Below, piece by piece: positions 8,872 through 21,474 of a stretch of 64,000 nt of DNA. Positions within the stretch are counted from its first letter, which is position 1. Each line of letters starts with the position of its first letter. A model generated the notes under the pieces. The model was not told where the DNA came from, did not search any database, and saw only the letters and a program-made list of their open reading frames with translations. The stretch is taken from the NCBI GenBank assembly GCA_902729315.2, contig LR746270.1, positions 4,528,221 to 4,592,220 on the forward strand, read 5' to 3'. Origin of the DNA: Spirodela intermedia (lineage: Eukaryota > Streptophyta > Magnoliopsida > Alismatales > Araceae). The position numbers and the translations under genes are program-made.

Positions 8872-11144
8872 ATGAGTTGCTTCCCCTGCTGGAGCCCTCG
8901 CCATGGGGGATCCGCAGGTGGCATCGACGACAGCTCCGGCGCCCGCTCCAAAACCCACTTTCTCGCGACCAACCCCGCCGCCCACGACGGTACGCTCACG
9001 CCCTCTCCCTCCTCACCATATCCCTCTTCTTTTGCAGGAAATCGAATGAAATTTGTGAAGACCGGCCTTCGCTGCTTTTGATGGACAGACTGCGGGAGGA
9101 GGATATCTTCTTCTTCTCCCTTCGACGATCAGAGGAGCGGGAAGGCTCATAGGTTTACCTTCCGGGAGCTCGCCGCCGCCACGCGCAACTTCAAAGAGAG
9201 CAATCTTCTGGGAGAAGGCGGTTTCGGGAAGGTTTTCAAAGGTCGCTTGGAGTCGGGCCAGGCAAGTTCCTCTGAGATTTCTTCCTCCATATTATCTCCC
9301 CGATTCGAGCCCAGATCCTTGCTCGTTCTTCGTCTTCTTGCCGTAGCGTAGGTTTCCGGGGTCTGATTTCCGCTGCGTTCTTCTGATGAGCAGGTAGTCG
9401 CCATTAAACAGCTCAACAGGGAGGGCCTCCAGGGGAGCAAGGAATTCATAGTAGAGGTTCTCATGCTGATCGTTCTTCGGCATTCCAACCTCGTCAACCT
9501 CATTGGGTTCTGCGCTGACGGCGATGAGAGGCTCCTGGTTTACGAGTACATGCCTCAGGGTAGCTTGGAAAGCCATCTCTGCGGTAAGCTTCCTTTCCAC
9601 AGACTGAAGATTACATTACGGACGCTCTTTTTCTGCATTATCTTTTATTATGCACTGATTGTTGCTACTTTTAGTTATATTATCTGGACTTCATTTACCT
9701 CTTAAGATCGATGAGATCTACAATGTGATCTATACTGGATCGCATGATTATCTATCTTCCATTAAATGGTCTGCAATGTGGTAAGAAATTTATCATTAAA
9801 TAACATGAGTGAATACTTGGAGATCTAATAATGATGAACCCTAATAATTCATTCAAATCAGATTCGAAGGAGACCCTCTAATGAACTTGGATCATCGAGA
9901 GTTTCCTACTCTGAAATGATTTAAGGCCGCCAAAAAATACTAGAACAACTAGGAATGAAGAACCCTAATAGTTCAATCAAGAGTCAACTTTGATAGAGAC
10001 CCATGAATCAAATATAAACCTCGAGTGTTTCCTGTTCTAAAATGGTTCCGGCCGCAGATATAATGGGAATCAAACACCTCACCCACTTACTTGTACCTGC
10101 TTTCCAAGGGGTTTATCTGCATTTGGGGTCTCAGTCCTCTAAGTTACTTCATGTCGGAGACCTGGAATCCATGAGATGCTACGTTTTTGGCAGGTCTGCA
10201 CCCTGAGAGAGAACCGTTGGGGTGGAATGCACGGGTGAAGATAGCCCTCGGTGCGGCAAAAGGGCTTGCATATTTGCACGACGTGGCGAACCCGCCGGTT
10301 ATATATCGTGATTTGAAGTCGGCAAATATCTTGCTGGACGACGAGTTCAACCCGAAGCTCTCTGACTTTGGTCTTGCTAAGTTTGGGCCTGTCGGCGACA
10401 ACACCCACGTCTCGACGAGGGTCATGGGGACGTATGGCTACTGTGCTCCTGAGTATGCCATGAGCGGGAAGCTTACCACCAAGTCAGATGTTTACAGCTT
10501 CGGGGTTGTCCTCCTGGAGCTGGTCACTGGACGGAAGGCCTTCGACTGCACAAAGGGGCCCAGAGAACAAAGCCTGGTGTCATGGGTAGGCCATCTACAC
10601 TCGCAGTTCTTCCCATTTTAGTACTCAGCTTTCAGTTTTCATCGTTCCTCATCGATTGAATTATTTTTATTAAAGAATTTTGTGGTGATCCTGTAGATAT
10701 GTTATCTCGGTCTATATATGCCGCCCTTCGTGGCATCCAATCGATGGAATGGCACGAGATGGGTTTTTTTTCTCCCCTTTTTTGAATGATCGGGTGCAAG
10801 ATTTTCGCTTCTGGTGATGAACGACGTCTACATCGTGACGATGGCCTCTGAACGTCGCTTTCTGAAATGTGGGCGAACCTCTTCGTTTTCAGTCGCAGCC
10901 ATTCCTCAGCGACAGGCGGCGGTACCCTCAGCTGGCGGACCCATCGCTGCAGGGACAGTTTCCGGGGCGGCCCTTCCACCAGCTGGTCGTCATAACCTCG
11001 ATGTGCCTCCAGGAGCAGCCCCACGTCCGTCCCATCATGCGGGACGTGGTTGTCGCCCTCAAGCACGTCGCCTCGCAGCCATACAAGCCAAGAACCAGCG
11101 GCGAGATTAGCGGCTCTCCATGGCGCTCGCAGGTTCCCCCTTAA
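8872..11144 (+). CDS. Receptor-like cytoplasmic kinase, RLCK-VII / PBL type
   Basis: RLCK-VII kinases sit at the plasma membrane and relay signals from receptor kinases. Exons 8872-8989, 9089-9261, 9394-9583, 10194-10585 and 10893-11144 join in frame to 374 residues. Visible kinase elements: Gly loop GEGGFGKV (81-88), VAIK lysine K102, likely alpha-C Glu118, catalytic [13 protein letters not shown] (Asp200), DFG (Asp218), and the activation segment to APE (245-247). [13 protein letters not shown] before the domain and the [16 protein letters not shown] tail block are typical of the group. The N-terminus is MSCFPCW, so Cys3/Cys6 could be palmitoylated but Gly2 for myristoylation is absent. Intron 2 starts with GC (CAG|GCAAGT), a known minor GC-AG class. 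The closest named paralogue cannot be fixed by eye. Confidence 0.92.
9830..10055 (+). repeat. Diverged tandem duplication in RLCK intron 3
   Basis: Two degenerate copies of about 105 bp occur at roughly 9830-9931 and 9953-10055. Shared words in the same order are GAACCCTAATA, GAGACCC, a TTTCCT word with TTCTAAAATG or CTCTGAAATG, and GGCCGC. It lies wholly inside the 610-bp intron. Confidence 0.6.
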
Positions 11145-12229
11145 CAGAGTCTCCGCCGGTTCCCCCGCTGGCGGCGGCGATGAGCGGAGCAGGAGGCGGG
11201 GTGAGGAGCACGGGGAGATGACCGTCGATCGTCTCTTCTTGGTCGGGAACACTGACAATAGAGGAAATAACGGGAGGCTAGGATCTGCTCTGTTGATAGC
11301 TTATTGTATAGTTCTTCCATATCAGAGATGCGTATTGTGTTCATGGGCTCTTTCTGACTGGTCTCTCGCTGCCGGGGGTTTCGCCGGAGATCGCAGCGGC
11401 GGCAGCGGATAGTCCTCAAAGATTAAGCTCCAGAAAAACATTCGCTCAAAGAAAGAGAGAGAGAGAGAGGGGTGGGGGGTGGGGAGAGTATTGGATGAGA
11501 TCGATACTCTTTGTCAAGAGGTAACCCAGGGTGGTGGCTTCATGTCAGAGTTCAAGAAGAGTGAGTTGCTATAATTGAATTGTCAAGAAGAGTGGGTCGG
11601 TCAATCTTGTAGTCTGTCTCTCCCCTTTGAATAGATCACGCACGGGAATTCCAGTTGATTCTTGGTGGAGGTTGGAACACTCGTCGTGAACCATCCAGCA
11701 GTTTGGATTTGGTACATGTATGATGTATGCATCATCCCACAAACATTATTTACTAAAGCTAACCCCTTCCCCTTAAGCATGCAAAAAATATGATCGAATT
11801 AACACAAAAATTGAGCAAGCATAGTTTCGAGTTTTGAAACCTTGAAATGTTTTAATGTTGACACAAGATATAATAATAAATAATATATTTTATCATACAT
11901 TCACTATTGTAGTATTCACTAGGTAATTAACCTCTAGAAAAGTTCTCTGTAAATTTCAGGTCAATAAAAAAAATCTTGGACAACATAATATCAACTCATA
12001 ATTACAAGAAAATAAATATTTGGATAAACTATTCATGATGGGATGATTATATAAAGCATGAGTCCATATTATGTTGTTATACTACTAGTTCTTCAAAATG
12101 GAGCCCACTTTGAAATTGCACCGTAAAAAAGTAAATTTCAAAAGATGGCTTGAAATATTATTGAACGTCAATAAAGTACAAGAATACTAATTTAGCTCTA
12201 GTTTTTTGTGTAAAGTTCTTTTTCATTAC
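11145..12229. other. RLCK 3' region and start of AT-rich repeat block
   Basis: The first ~300 bases are a plausible 3' UTR. A GA tract lies near 11453-11470. From about 11700 composition drops to AT-rich sequence of the kind that continues through the retrotransposon debris. No gene was recognised. Confidence 0.5.
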
Positions 12230-13440
12230 ATAATGAGTTTAGAAGAAAATAAAATTCTTCATAAATATGTGGATGAATTATTGACGAAGGGCTTGATTAG
12301 AAAAAACATGAGTCTATGTTTTATTTGTACATTATTAGTTTCAAAAATGATAGAAACGAACCTAGGTGTGTCAACATTAGACTAATTGACAAAATCACAT
12401 TTAATATAAATTTCTATTTCAATAGATGATATGCTTTACATGTGCTGTGGATCAAAATGTTACTCAAATTGATTTTAAAAGTAGATGCTATCATATTCAA
12501 ATTTGATTTACAAATAAATATAATATTACTTTTAAAATAAAGGTAAGTTTACATTAATGATTGGTTATGTTGCTTGGGTGTCAAATACCCCAAATACTTA
12601 TATGAGAATGATCAATTCATTTTCTAAATCATTTATTAAGACATATTGTCTTTTATTTTGATAATATTTTGATTTACATCACTAATAAGGAAGAACATGT
12701 TGATCATTTGAGAGCAATACTCTAAGTTTTACATGAAAATGAATGATATAAATTTACAGAAATTTAATTTCATTACCAACAATATTATATTTTTAAGATG
12801 CGTACTTAGTGAAAATGGTATTAAAATATATAAAGAGAAAATCAGAGCAATTGAAGATTGAGCAACAATGAGGAATAAATATCAAGTGCATAGTTTTTAT
12901 TGATTAGAATCTTTTTATAGAAGATTTATCAAAATTGAGTTATATTATTGATGTGATAATATAATACATAAAAAAATTTCAATTAGATTGATGAAGTAGG
13001 TAAAATTTTTGAACTAATTAAAGAAAGTTATGTTATACTCTAGTTTTACTATTGTCAAAATTTAATAAACATTGAAAAGTAAATATGATGCCTCCATCAT
13101 TCAAGTAGAGTTGTGTTGTCCCTAGAAAGTCATTCAATTACTCCATATAATGAAAAATATATATAATATTAAAAATAAATAGACAATATAGACATTAAAA
13201 TTTATGTTATTTTCAGAGTTTTATACACTTGACGATATCATTTGATTGAACATGAGTTTATCTTATTCACTTGTCATAAAACTTTGAGTACATAAATATT
13301 GAGATTATTCTTTATTGAATGAATACCAAATGAATTTATTTATCCATAATTTTACTTTATTATCAAATATAAGTCTAGAAAGTTTGATCAACTTATATAC
13401 ATTGAGTAAGAAAATATTTTTTTCGTGAGTCTTGGTTTTG
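12230..13440 (+). mobile_element. Degenerate Ty3/gypsy pol fragment (RT and RNase H)
   Basis: In shifting plus-strand frames broken by many stops, the order of gypsy polymerase blocks is still readable. There is an ELLTKGLIRK block at about 12270, the RT palm region around 12600-12680, the thumb block near 12830-12930 (with RRFIKI), an RNase H-like stretch at about 13080-13160, and the connection region to about 13440. No intact reading frame remains, so this is an old inactive copy. No LTRs could be assigned to it. Confidence 0.7.
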
Positions 13441-14034
13441 AAATAAGTTACTTTAATCACTTCAAAGAATTGTGTGAACATGGTGAAGATTTTACCTAAG
13501 ATCTGGATACTTATGGCATTGGTCAAGAAAATAAAGAATCTCACGTGCAATAAAACTTTTTATTTCATAGAAGTCAATTATGCATTCTCAAAAACTTGTT
13601 ATGAGAACAAGTACTTTGAGAATTAAACTCTATTCAATTAGAAAGAAACTTTGGGTTTTGATGAAACTCTATATTTGGTTAAATAACATTATTATTAATA
13701 TGAAAAATATTGGATCTTTGAAATTCATTTTTTGTAGTTGTGGAGAGATTTTTAAAAATAGTATTTTTTATTGTGTAAAAAAAAGACAAATGATGTCCTT
13801 CGGATTCAAACATAGTTTTTAAAGAAATTATTTATTTAAATTACGTTATTTAATAAATTAATTTTTAATAAAATTTATTTTATTATTTTATTTTTGACAA
13901 ACTCTTTAGAAGATAATTTCTAGAAATTCAGTAATGCCAATTAGTCTCAAATAGTTGGTAAAACATAGTTAATAAATAGAAACATAAAAAATCTAATTCA
14001 ATATATTTCAAAATTATGTGAAAGTAAAGACAAA
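13441..14034. other. AT-rich repeat-derived sequence, unassigned
   Basis: It lies between a gypsy and a copia remnant. One plus-strand open frame (13580-13822) is Lys/Ile-rich and shows no domain. It probably belongs to one of the flanking decayed elements. Confidence 0.4.
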
Positions 14035-14460
14035 CTTAGTGAAAGTAAGTATATTTTTATGATTTTATATGTCGATGATATATTATTTGTCAATCACGAT
14101 ATAAGTTTATTATGTGAATCAAAAGATTTCTATAAATAAAAGGATATCAATGTCTTTTTTGTATTGGGCATAAAGATATACCCAAATCAATATCAAAATA
14201 TTCTTGAGTTGTCACATAAAATCTATATCAATAAAGTTCTTGAAATATTTGACATATAATACTATAAACTAGGTGATACTCTTATTGTCAAGTGGGACAA
14301 GTTAATTATAAAAATGATTATGATGCTAAAAGGATGTAGAAGATTTCTTATGTGTCAATTATATGAAGTCTTATGAATATTATGTATATTATTGAAATTC
14401 TAGGTACATAAGTACTCTAGGTGTTGATTAATAAAAGTTAACTAAAAGGGCCATGTAATA
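14035..14460 (+). mobile_element. Degenerate Ty1/copia reverse transcriptase fragment
   Basis: The copia catalytic block YVDDI and the following LGIKIY, LSHKIYI and VLEIFD blocks can be read in order on the plus strand, with frameshifts and stops. A weak RNase H-like stretch follows to about 14760. No LTRs were assigned. Confidence 0.65.
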
Positions 14461-15758
14461 ACTCTAAAAAATAAATAACTATATGATCGTATAAATGAAA
14501 TTAGATTAGTTGAAAATTATTGGGACTCTAATTTCGAATTTGTTGGATGCAACATACAATTCATTAAGAACAACATCGGCCTCTTAGTTGTAGTTGTAAA
14601 TTATGAATGTAATTGAAAGATATATAAAGATATTTTGTGATAGTAAGGTAGTTGTTAAGGGTTTAGAGTAGTCAAGTATCTTGCTTATATGGTATAATTC
14701 TTCATGAGGATATATGATTCTAAAGAGACTATATGGTGTATTTTGATATTCATTTAGTCATAGACACACCCTTCGACTATTTTATATAAGAATGTAATTT
14801 ATATTTATTCTCACTCTAAACATATTTAGTTGATCTCCAAACAAAGTTAAGGGGCATATTTTGAAATGTACATGTTGACTTTAATTACATATAATGTTTA
14901 TGTTACATATTTTTAATTGTTATATGTCATTTATTATATCAATATATGTGAATTATACACAAATATAATGAAAGCCTTTTTGGTCCTATATTGGTGTGAT
15001 GATAGATGAAATATATTGATGTCTTTGGTAATGATAATACTTTATTGAGATCATAAGATCATAGTATAAAAAATCTAATTATCATATTCACGTATAAGAC
15101 GGATACTATTAAATTTGATATCAATGTGAGCACATATATATATGAATTAAATGTTATGACATTCTCTTAAGTAATATTTAAAGTGATACACTAAAAATAA
15201 ATGAAAGATTATGACATTATAAGTATGAAGTTAGATATGTGTAGAGACCAAGTCATGTTCTAATTTCTTGATTGGAAAAATTTGAGATGATATCAAGAGG
15301 CAAACCCCTTATTGTTTACAAATAAAGGGTTATTGTCAAAGTCACTCATTAAGTCTTCAATTACTTCAAGAGAAAAAGCTGTATAATTTTGATGACCTTA
15401 GTATGCTAATCTAGAAAACCAAAAGTTTCATATTTGGTTCAAAATAGATTTAAGTATGTTTTCTTTTTCACTCTCATTTTCATTATTATTTTCAAAGACT
15501 CAACAATATATTTTTTTATTTTACTTTCCCTATCAAGTGATAGAGAAACTACTATGGGTATTGCTGATGTAGACCAAATGAGCCCAAACCATCGATTACT
15601 TCAAAAATATGCCAGCATAATCTCATTTAAAAGAGACTTTATTTATTAATAATAATTTATCTCTTTATTTCAAATTAAAAACACTAGAATGAGATAGTTT
15701 TGTATTTTTTTGAGAAACAGTGTTCAACTTCACAAAGGAGGAAGGGCCATAAAGGTCA
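14461..15758. other. AT-rich repeat-derived sequence without recognisable gene
   Basis: It is probably the tail of the copia fragment to its left plus older debris. One open frame (15434-15649) is compositionally biased and has no domain. Confidence 0.4.
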
Positions 15759-16032
15759 TGCTGAAAAGGACACCTTAGACCATCAAGAAATTCAAGATCA
15801 CTAATATTTTATTTCCATGAAAAACCTTACCTAATTATTTTCACAATATGCTACATCATTGTGTTGTTACAATTCCTCAATGACACCCTTGCTATAATTA
15901 TCTACTCAACCCTTTATAAAGATATGACAACTCTCATTAAATAATTAATCACTTTATTTTTAACAACATTCTTCTTCTCTAATCCCTTTATTTTTTCTTT
16001 TGTTCTTCAACCATGGTCTTAGATTCTTTACA
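15759..16032 (+). repeat. Left LTR of the copia element
   Basis: It starts TGCTGAAAAGGACACC and ends CTTTACA. It shares ordered blocks with 20181-20471, including CATCAAGAAATTCAAGAT/GTCAAGAAATTCAAGAT and ACACCCTTGCTATAATTAT-like words, with many substitutions. A TATA-like TTTATAAAGATA lies at about 15912. Confidence 0.75.
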
Positions 16033-19000
16033 TGATATTAGAGCCAAGTGTTCAACAACAAATACAAGAAAGCACGGCATCAACTTCACGTTTGTAAACT
16101 TCACTATCGCAAGTTTCTCAAATCAATGCGGAGACAACCCCAATGACTTCAAAAGCAAAACTTTATTATTGTCGTTGTAGTTAACAAATGAAAACTATCT
16201 ATTGTGGAAGACACAATTTATCCCCCTTCTCAAAAGTCAGAAACTTCTATCAATCATAGAAGGATCATCTCTATTTTCAACAATCATAGACAACAACAAA
16301 GGAATAACACTCAATATAAAGTATCTCATATGGGAAAAAAACAACCAAATGGTACTGATATGGATTCTCTCCTTTCTTATAGAACTAGTTTATCCTTACA
16401 TTGTAGGTTTTCACACTACTAAAAGCATGTGTGATGCACTTGTCAAAGTGTTTGCATAACATAATAGATTAAGAGCTCTTGAATTTCAATCAAGATTGCA
16501 CAATATTTAATGAGACAACGCCCTAGTTTAAGATTTTCTTTAAAATTTTAACACGGTTATTTGATGAACTTGTGGCTATTGATTAGCTTGTTGCCAACAA
16601 AGATCTCATCATTATTATTTTGCAGGGACTTGGACCAAATTATGCAACTTTTACAAAAAACATTTCCACTCGCATGGATCACCTCTCTCTAGAAGATGTC
16701 TTCACTCAACTTTCATTGCATGAGGTAATGATGACACAATATCAACACCCTCTCCTTCCTCAAATTAGGGTTCAAGATACACATTACATTTCTTTAGCCT
16801 ATTATGCTTAATCTTTAGCATCTCTAGGTCGGCACAATAGAAGATGTTGCATTCCTAATATGATAACCAAGGTCATGGTCGAAGAAGATAATAAATTCGT
16901 CATTGTCAAATATGACTCCAATTTGGCCACTAAGGCCATGAGTGTCAAAACAATTCAACAAAAAATTTCAAGACAACAATCTTTTTGGCTTATAAAACTT
17001 TCAAAGAGCAAATTACTACTACTCATAAAATTTTTAACTGAGAACTTAAGGGCATACAATGTAGCATATTACCAAACACATAAAGTATCTATATTGACCA
17101 AAATAATGGTAGATCCTCTAAGTGAAATTACTTATGTTGCCTTTTCATCATGATATCCCAACAACAAAGTAACACACCATATTACGTATTCAACGACAAC
17201 TATTATTGACCCCACGCTTTACATTGACCTTGACAAACTACATATTAGTAATGGTGAAGGTTTGCATATTTTTTCTCATGACTCTTCTATTTTGTCAACT
17301 TCTTCACATTCATTAAAATAAAAATAAATTCTTTATATATTTATTTTCACTCACAATCTCTTAGATATTAGAAAGTTCACTACATACAATAATGTCTTTC
17401 TCAAGTTTCATCCTAATTATTATCTTGTAAAGGATCAAGATACAAGACAACTTTTCATCATATGTAATATTAATAATGATTTATATTTCTTCTTAGTTCA
17501 ATCGAATCAGCCTGCAATATTTTTGGTGAGCAAGCTTCACCACCTATATGACACAACTGACTAGGCCATCCAAACTTTTAAATTTTACAACAAGTCATTA
17601 ATAAATTTAGATTACATGTAACACATTTACTTAAAACTTTATGTGTGTGACTCATGTTATTTGTCTAAAATTCACAAATTACCATTTTAAAATTCCTTCC
17701 ATTTTTCACATAAACCTTTATAATTAATTCAATCTGATTTATGGGGACCCTCTATCATCACGATTTCTTATACTATGTTATTTTTGTTGATGATTTTTCT
17801 AAATATATTTGTCCATTTTTGTTAAAGAAGAAGAGTGATGTTTTCAATAGTTTTATTCAATTTTAGCATAGGGTTGAACAACAATTTTCCTCCAAAATTA
17901 TTTCTTTTTAGACAAACTAAGGAGGTGAGTCTCAATCACTTCATAAAAATCTCATTATATATGGAATAGTTCATTGAATTTCTTGTCCACACACGCTGAA
18001 ACGAAACATAACAGTTGAATGAAAACACCGTCACTTGGTAGAGACAACTCTCTCCCTCTTATCCAATGTTTTTATGCGTCAGTAGTTTTGAGATGATGAT
18101 GTATCAAAAGCAAAATATGTCATCAACAAGTTACCAATTCCTCTTTTGTAGAATAAATCATTTTATGAGACATTCTTTTATAAAATATCAGATTATATAT
18201 TTATTCAAACATTTGAGTGTGTCTATTACTTAAATTTTCATCCTTACACCTAGTACAAGTTGCTCAAAAGTTTTATCATTATATTTTTCTTGACTATAAC
18301 TCTTTACATCATGGTTATCAATGTCTTTCTATTTCTTCTAATCATCTTTACATTTCTAGACATGTCATTTTTTACAAAACTAAGCTTTATTTTAAAGATA
18401 TTTTCAATTCTACCTCAATTTATACACTTTGTTACACTTTAGACACTTTTTTATCTTGTAAACATATTGACTCTCTTCTAGTTGAACCTTCATCCCCTCC
18501 ACCTCTTCTCCTTCTATTGAACATTTTTCCCCTACATATAATTCACATCATTCTTCTTCTCCACCATATTTCTTACCACTCATTTCTAATTGTGACACAC
18601 CTTCTCCACTAGTTCTCATAAGATCACTTTGCTACCTATATACGGATACTTAACTATTATCTAATTTTATTTATTACTATCTTCTTCTCACTTATCTTTT
18701 TATCTCATGAGCCTACATGTTTTACACAACCATATAAAGATCTTTCATGACAAGCTACAATGATCATTGAATTTAGCTCTCTTATAAAAAATGACACTTG
18801 GACTCGTACATCACTCACCAAATGTAAATATCATTGGATGTAAGTGGATCTTTCGCCTCAAACAAAATGTTGATGGGTTCATTGAACAATACAAAACTAG
18901 ACTCATTACCAAAGGATTATGTCAATAACCAATTATTGATTTCCATGGGATATTTAGTTCGGTAATTAAAATGACCACCATTTGAATGCTTTTAGCTTTT

Positions 19001-20180
19001 GCAGTTAGTCTTAAATAGATCATTCATCAACTTGATATTTTTAATTCATTTTTAGATGATAATTTTAATTGAAATGATCCTCACAGAACAACCACTCAAT
19101 TTTTATCATTCATCTTTTTTGAATCATGTATGTCTCTTTCATAAATCCATATGTAGCCTTCGGCAAACCCCCCGAGTCTGGTTCACACAACTTACTTCTC
19201 ATTTAAAAACTCTTGATTTTGATGAATAAAAAAGTGACAGATCTTTGTATTTTTGTTAATGATATTCTTATCATCAACTTAGATCAAAGGGGCATAATTC
19301 ATCTCATTAATTCATTGAATATCACATTTGCTATAGGGATCTTAGTCTTGCCTATTATTTTCTGAGTAGAGAACTTCTTCCTCACATAGATGGTATTATT
19401 TTATCTCAATCTAAATATATGGCAAGTCTTCTTCATAAAACAAAGATGACAAATTGTAAACCAACATCAACTCTCTCACGTAGTACCACTTCACAAAGTA
19501 ATACTTCAAATACTTCATTTGATATTGCTTTATATTATAGTATCATATGTACTTTATAATATCTTGACCTAACATAGCACTTGCAGTGAATAAGACATGT
19601 CAATACATGCATAAGTGAATAGAAGATCATTGAATTATAGTCAAACACCTACTTCATTATCTAAAAGAAAATGTTGGTCATGGACTTCTTCATAACAAAT
19701 CTAAGTTTTCTCTTTGTGCCTGCATTGATGTGGACTAGGTTGACACCACTAAAGATAGATGGTCAACTAGTGGCTATCTCATATTTCTTGGCCACAATTT
19801 TATCTCTTAGAGTTTCAAGAAGCAAGCCACAGTTGTAAGATCCAGCACTAAAGCCGAATATAAGGCTCTTGCTAATGCAATGACATAATTAATTTGATTA
19901 AAATTTCTTTTGCAAGAATGTCTCTAGCTTCACCACCAACATTATAGTGTGAGAACATTGGAGCCACATATTTAGTAAATTTTATTTTTCATGCTAGAAC
20001 AAAGCACAAAAAATTTACTTCCATTTTGTCAAAGAGTAAGCCTCCTCCAAGCAACTAAATATTTTCTTCATCTCCAGTAACAATTAACTCGTCGACATGC
20101 TTACAAAAGGCTTACCCAAATCATACTTTACATGACTTTAGGACAGGCTTCATGTCATTTATGTCATGAGCTTGAAGGGG

Positions 20181-20471
20181 TGTGAAAAGAACACCTCAAA
20201 TTGTCAAGAAATTCAAGATTGCTAACATTCTATTTCAACAACAAACCTTACCTAATTACTTGCACAATCCATTACATCATTGTGTCATTACAATTTCTCA
20301 ATGGCACCCTTGCTATAATTATTTACTTGACTCTATATAAAGATAAGACAACTTTTATTAAATAATCAATCACTTTATTTTCAATAATATTCTTCTTTTT
20401 TATTCTCATCTTCTTCTCTACTCTCTTCATTTCTTCTTCTATTCTTCAGCCATTGGCTCAAATTCTTTACA
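20181..20471 (+). repeat. Right LTR of the copia element
   Basis: It starts TGTGAAAAGAACACC immediately after a GAAGGGG purine tract and ends CTTTACA. It is collinear with the left LTR, but substitutions and small indels have separated the two, indicating an old insertion. Confidence 0.75.
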
Positions 20472-21439
20472 CATGCAACCCACTCCATAAAGGAGTGACC
20501 ATGAAGGTTGTCCATACTTACTCCGGAAAGGATGTGAAGGTTGTTATCTATTTGTAGCTGCTCCATTTTCCCTCCTTGTCACCTGCTACTGGCCTCATAA
20601 CCTAGCTGTCATCCCATGTTGTCATCCCTCCCCACTACCTCACTCCCACTTTCTTCATCTCCGTCATCCATTGGGCATCTTGCACACTCAAGTCTTGTTA
20701 GCCCACTTGGCTCTTGTTTAAGCACCTTTGCAAGTTTAAATTGACTCTTGATCTTTGACTAGCGCTCCAAGCAACCCTCAGCAGATTCAATAACAACATG
20801 AGCCCTTTGCTGATCAATCACCCAGCCAGGTGACAAGGTATTCTATGGATTCTCCTTATTCTTGATTGAGTCATTGTTATATAATATATCTCCTTGCAAC
20901 CTTGTTGTCATATTTCTCATGGTTTAATACATTGAGTTTCTTAGCTAAGTGTCTTGAGCGGAGTGAGGACTCACATAATTCACACCTAGCTAATTTATTC
21001 AAGTGAGATACCTTAATATCAATGATTCTTTAATCATGCCTTCCTTCTGTTCAAATCTTGGTGGATTCACTTGATCCACCTAGTTTACTCGTCTTGACTT
21101 TTTATGTTCATTGTGAGGGTAATTTAGTGGGTTTCCATTTTGTCCCACATCAATTGCCCTTTTGACAATGAGAAAAATGAAAAGAAGATGGCCAAGCTGT
21201 CTCTTACGACAACATGGAAGAAATAGGGAAGATGAGAGATGGTAGCAACTTGCAATTATCCCTATTGCTAACTTCGAAACCCTTGTAACGTAAATAAGAG
21301 GGATAGCAGTGAGAGATGAAAAGAGTCTTCAATCAACTTGCAGTTATCATTCTTTCCCTCGATGCAAGAGGACAGATGAAAGCCCAAGTTCTATCCTCTT
21401 TCTATCGGCGGTTATCACTCTCTTTTGCTAGACCCCGCC

Positions 21440-21474
<35 letters not shown>

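Larger units (their letters stand above)
15759..20471 (+). mobile_element. Nearly full-length degenerate Ty1/copia retrotransposon
   Basis: The element is bounded by two similar direct repeats read as LTRs. A tRNA-Met-type primer site (diverged TGATATTAGAGCC, 16033) follows the left LTR, and a purine tract (GAAGGGG) directly precedes the right one. Plus-strand domain order is copia-like: gag (about 16150-16800, with GLGPNYATF and LSLEDVFTQL blocks), protease-like (about 17180-17290), integrase (about 17640-18420, with HKLPF and later ISRHVIF blocks), RT (about 18790-19530) and RNase H (about 19730-20080, with SSTKAEYKALANA). Every domain carries stops or frameshifts, so the copy is inactive. 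I did not see a matching 5-bp target duplication at the ends. Confidence 0.85.
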
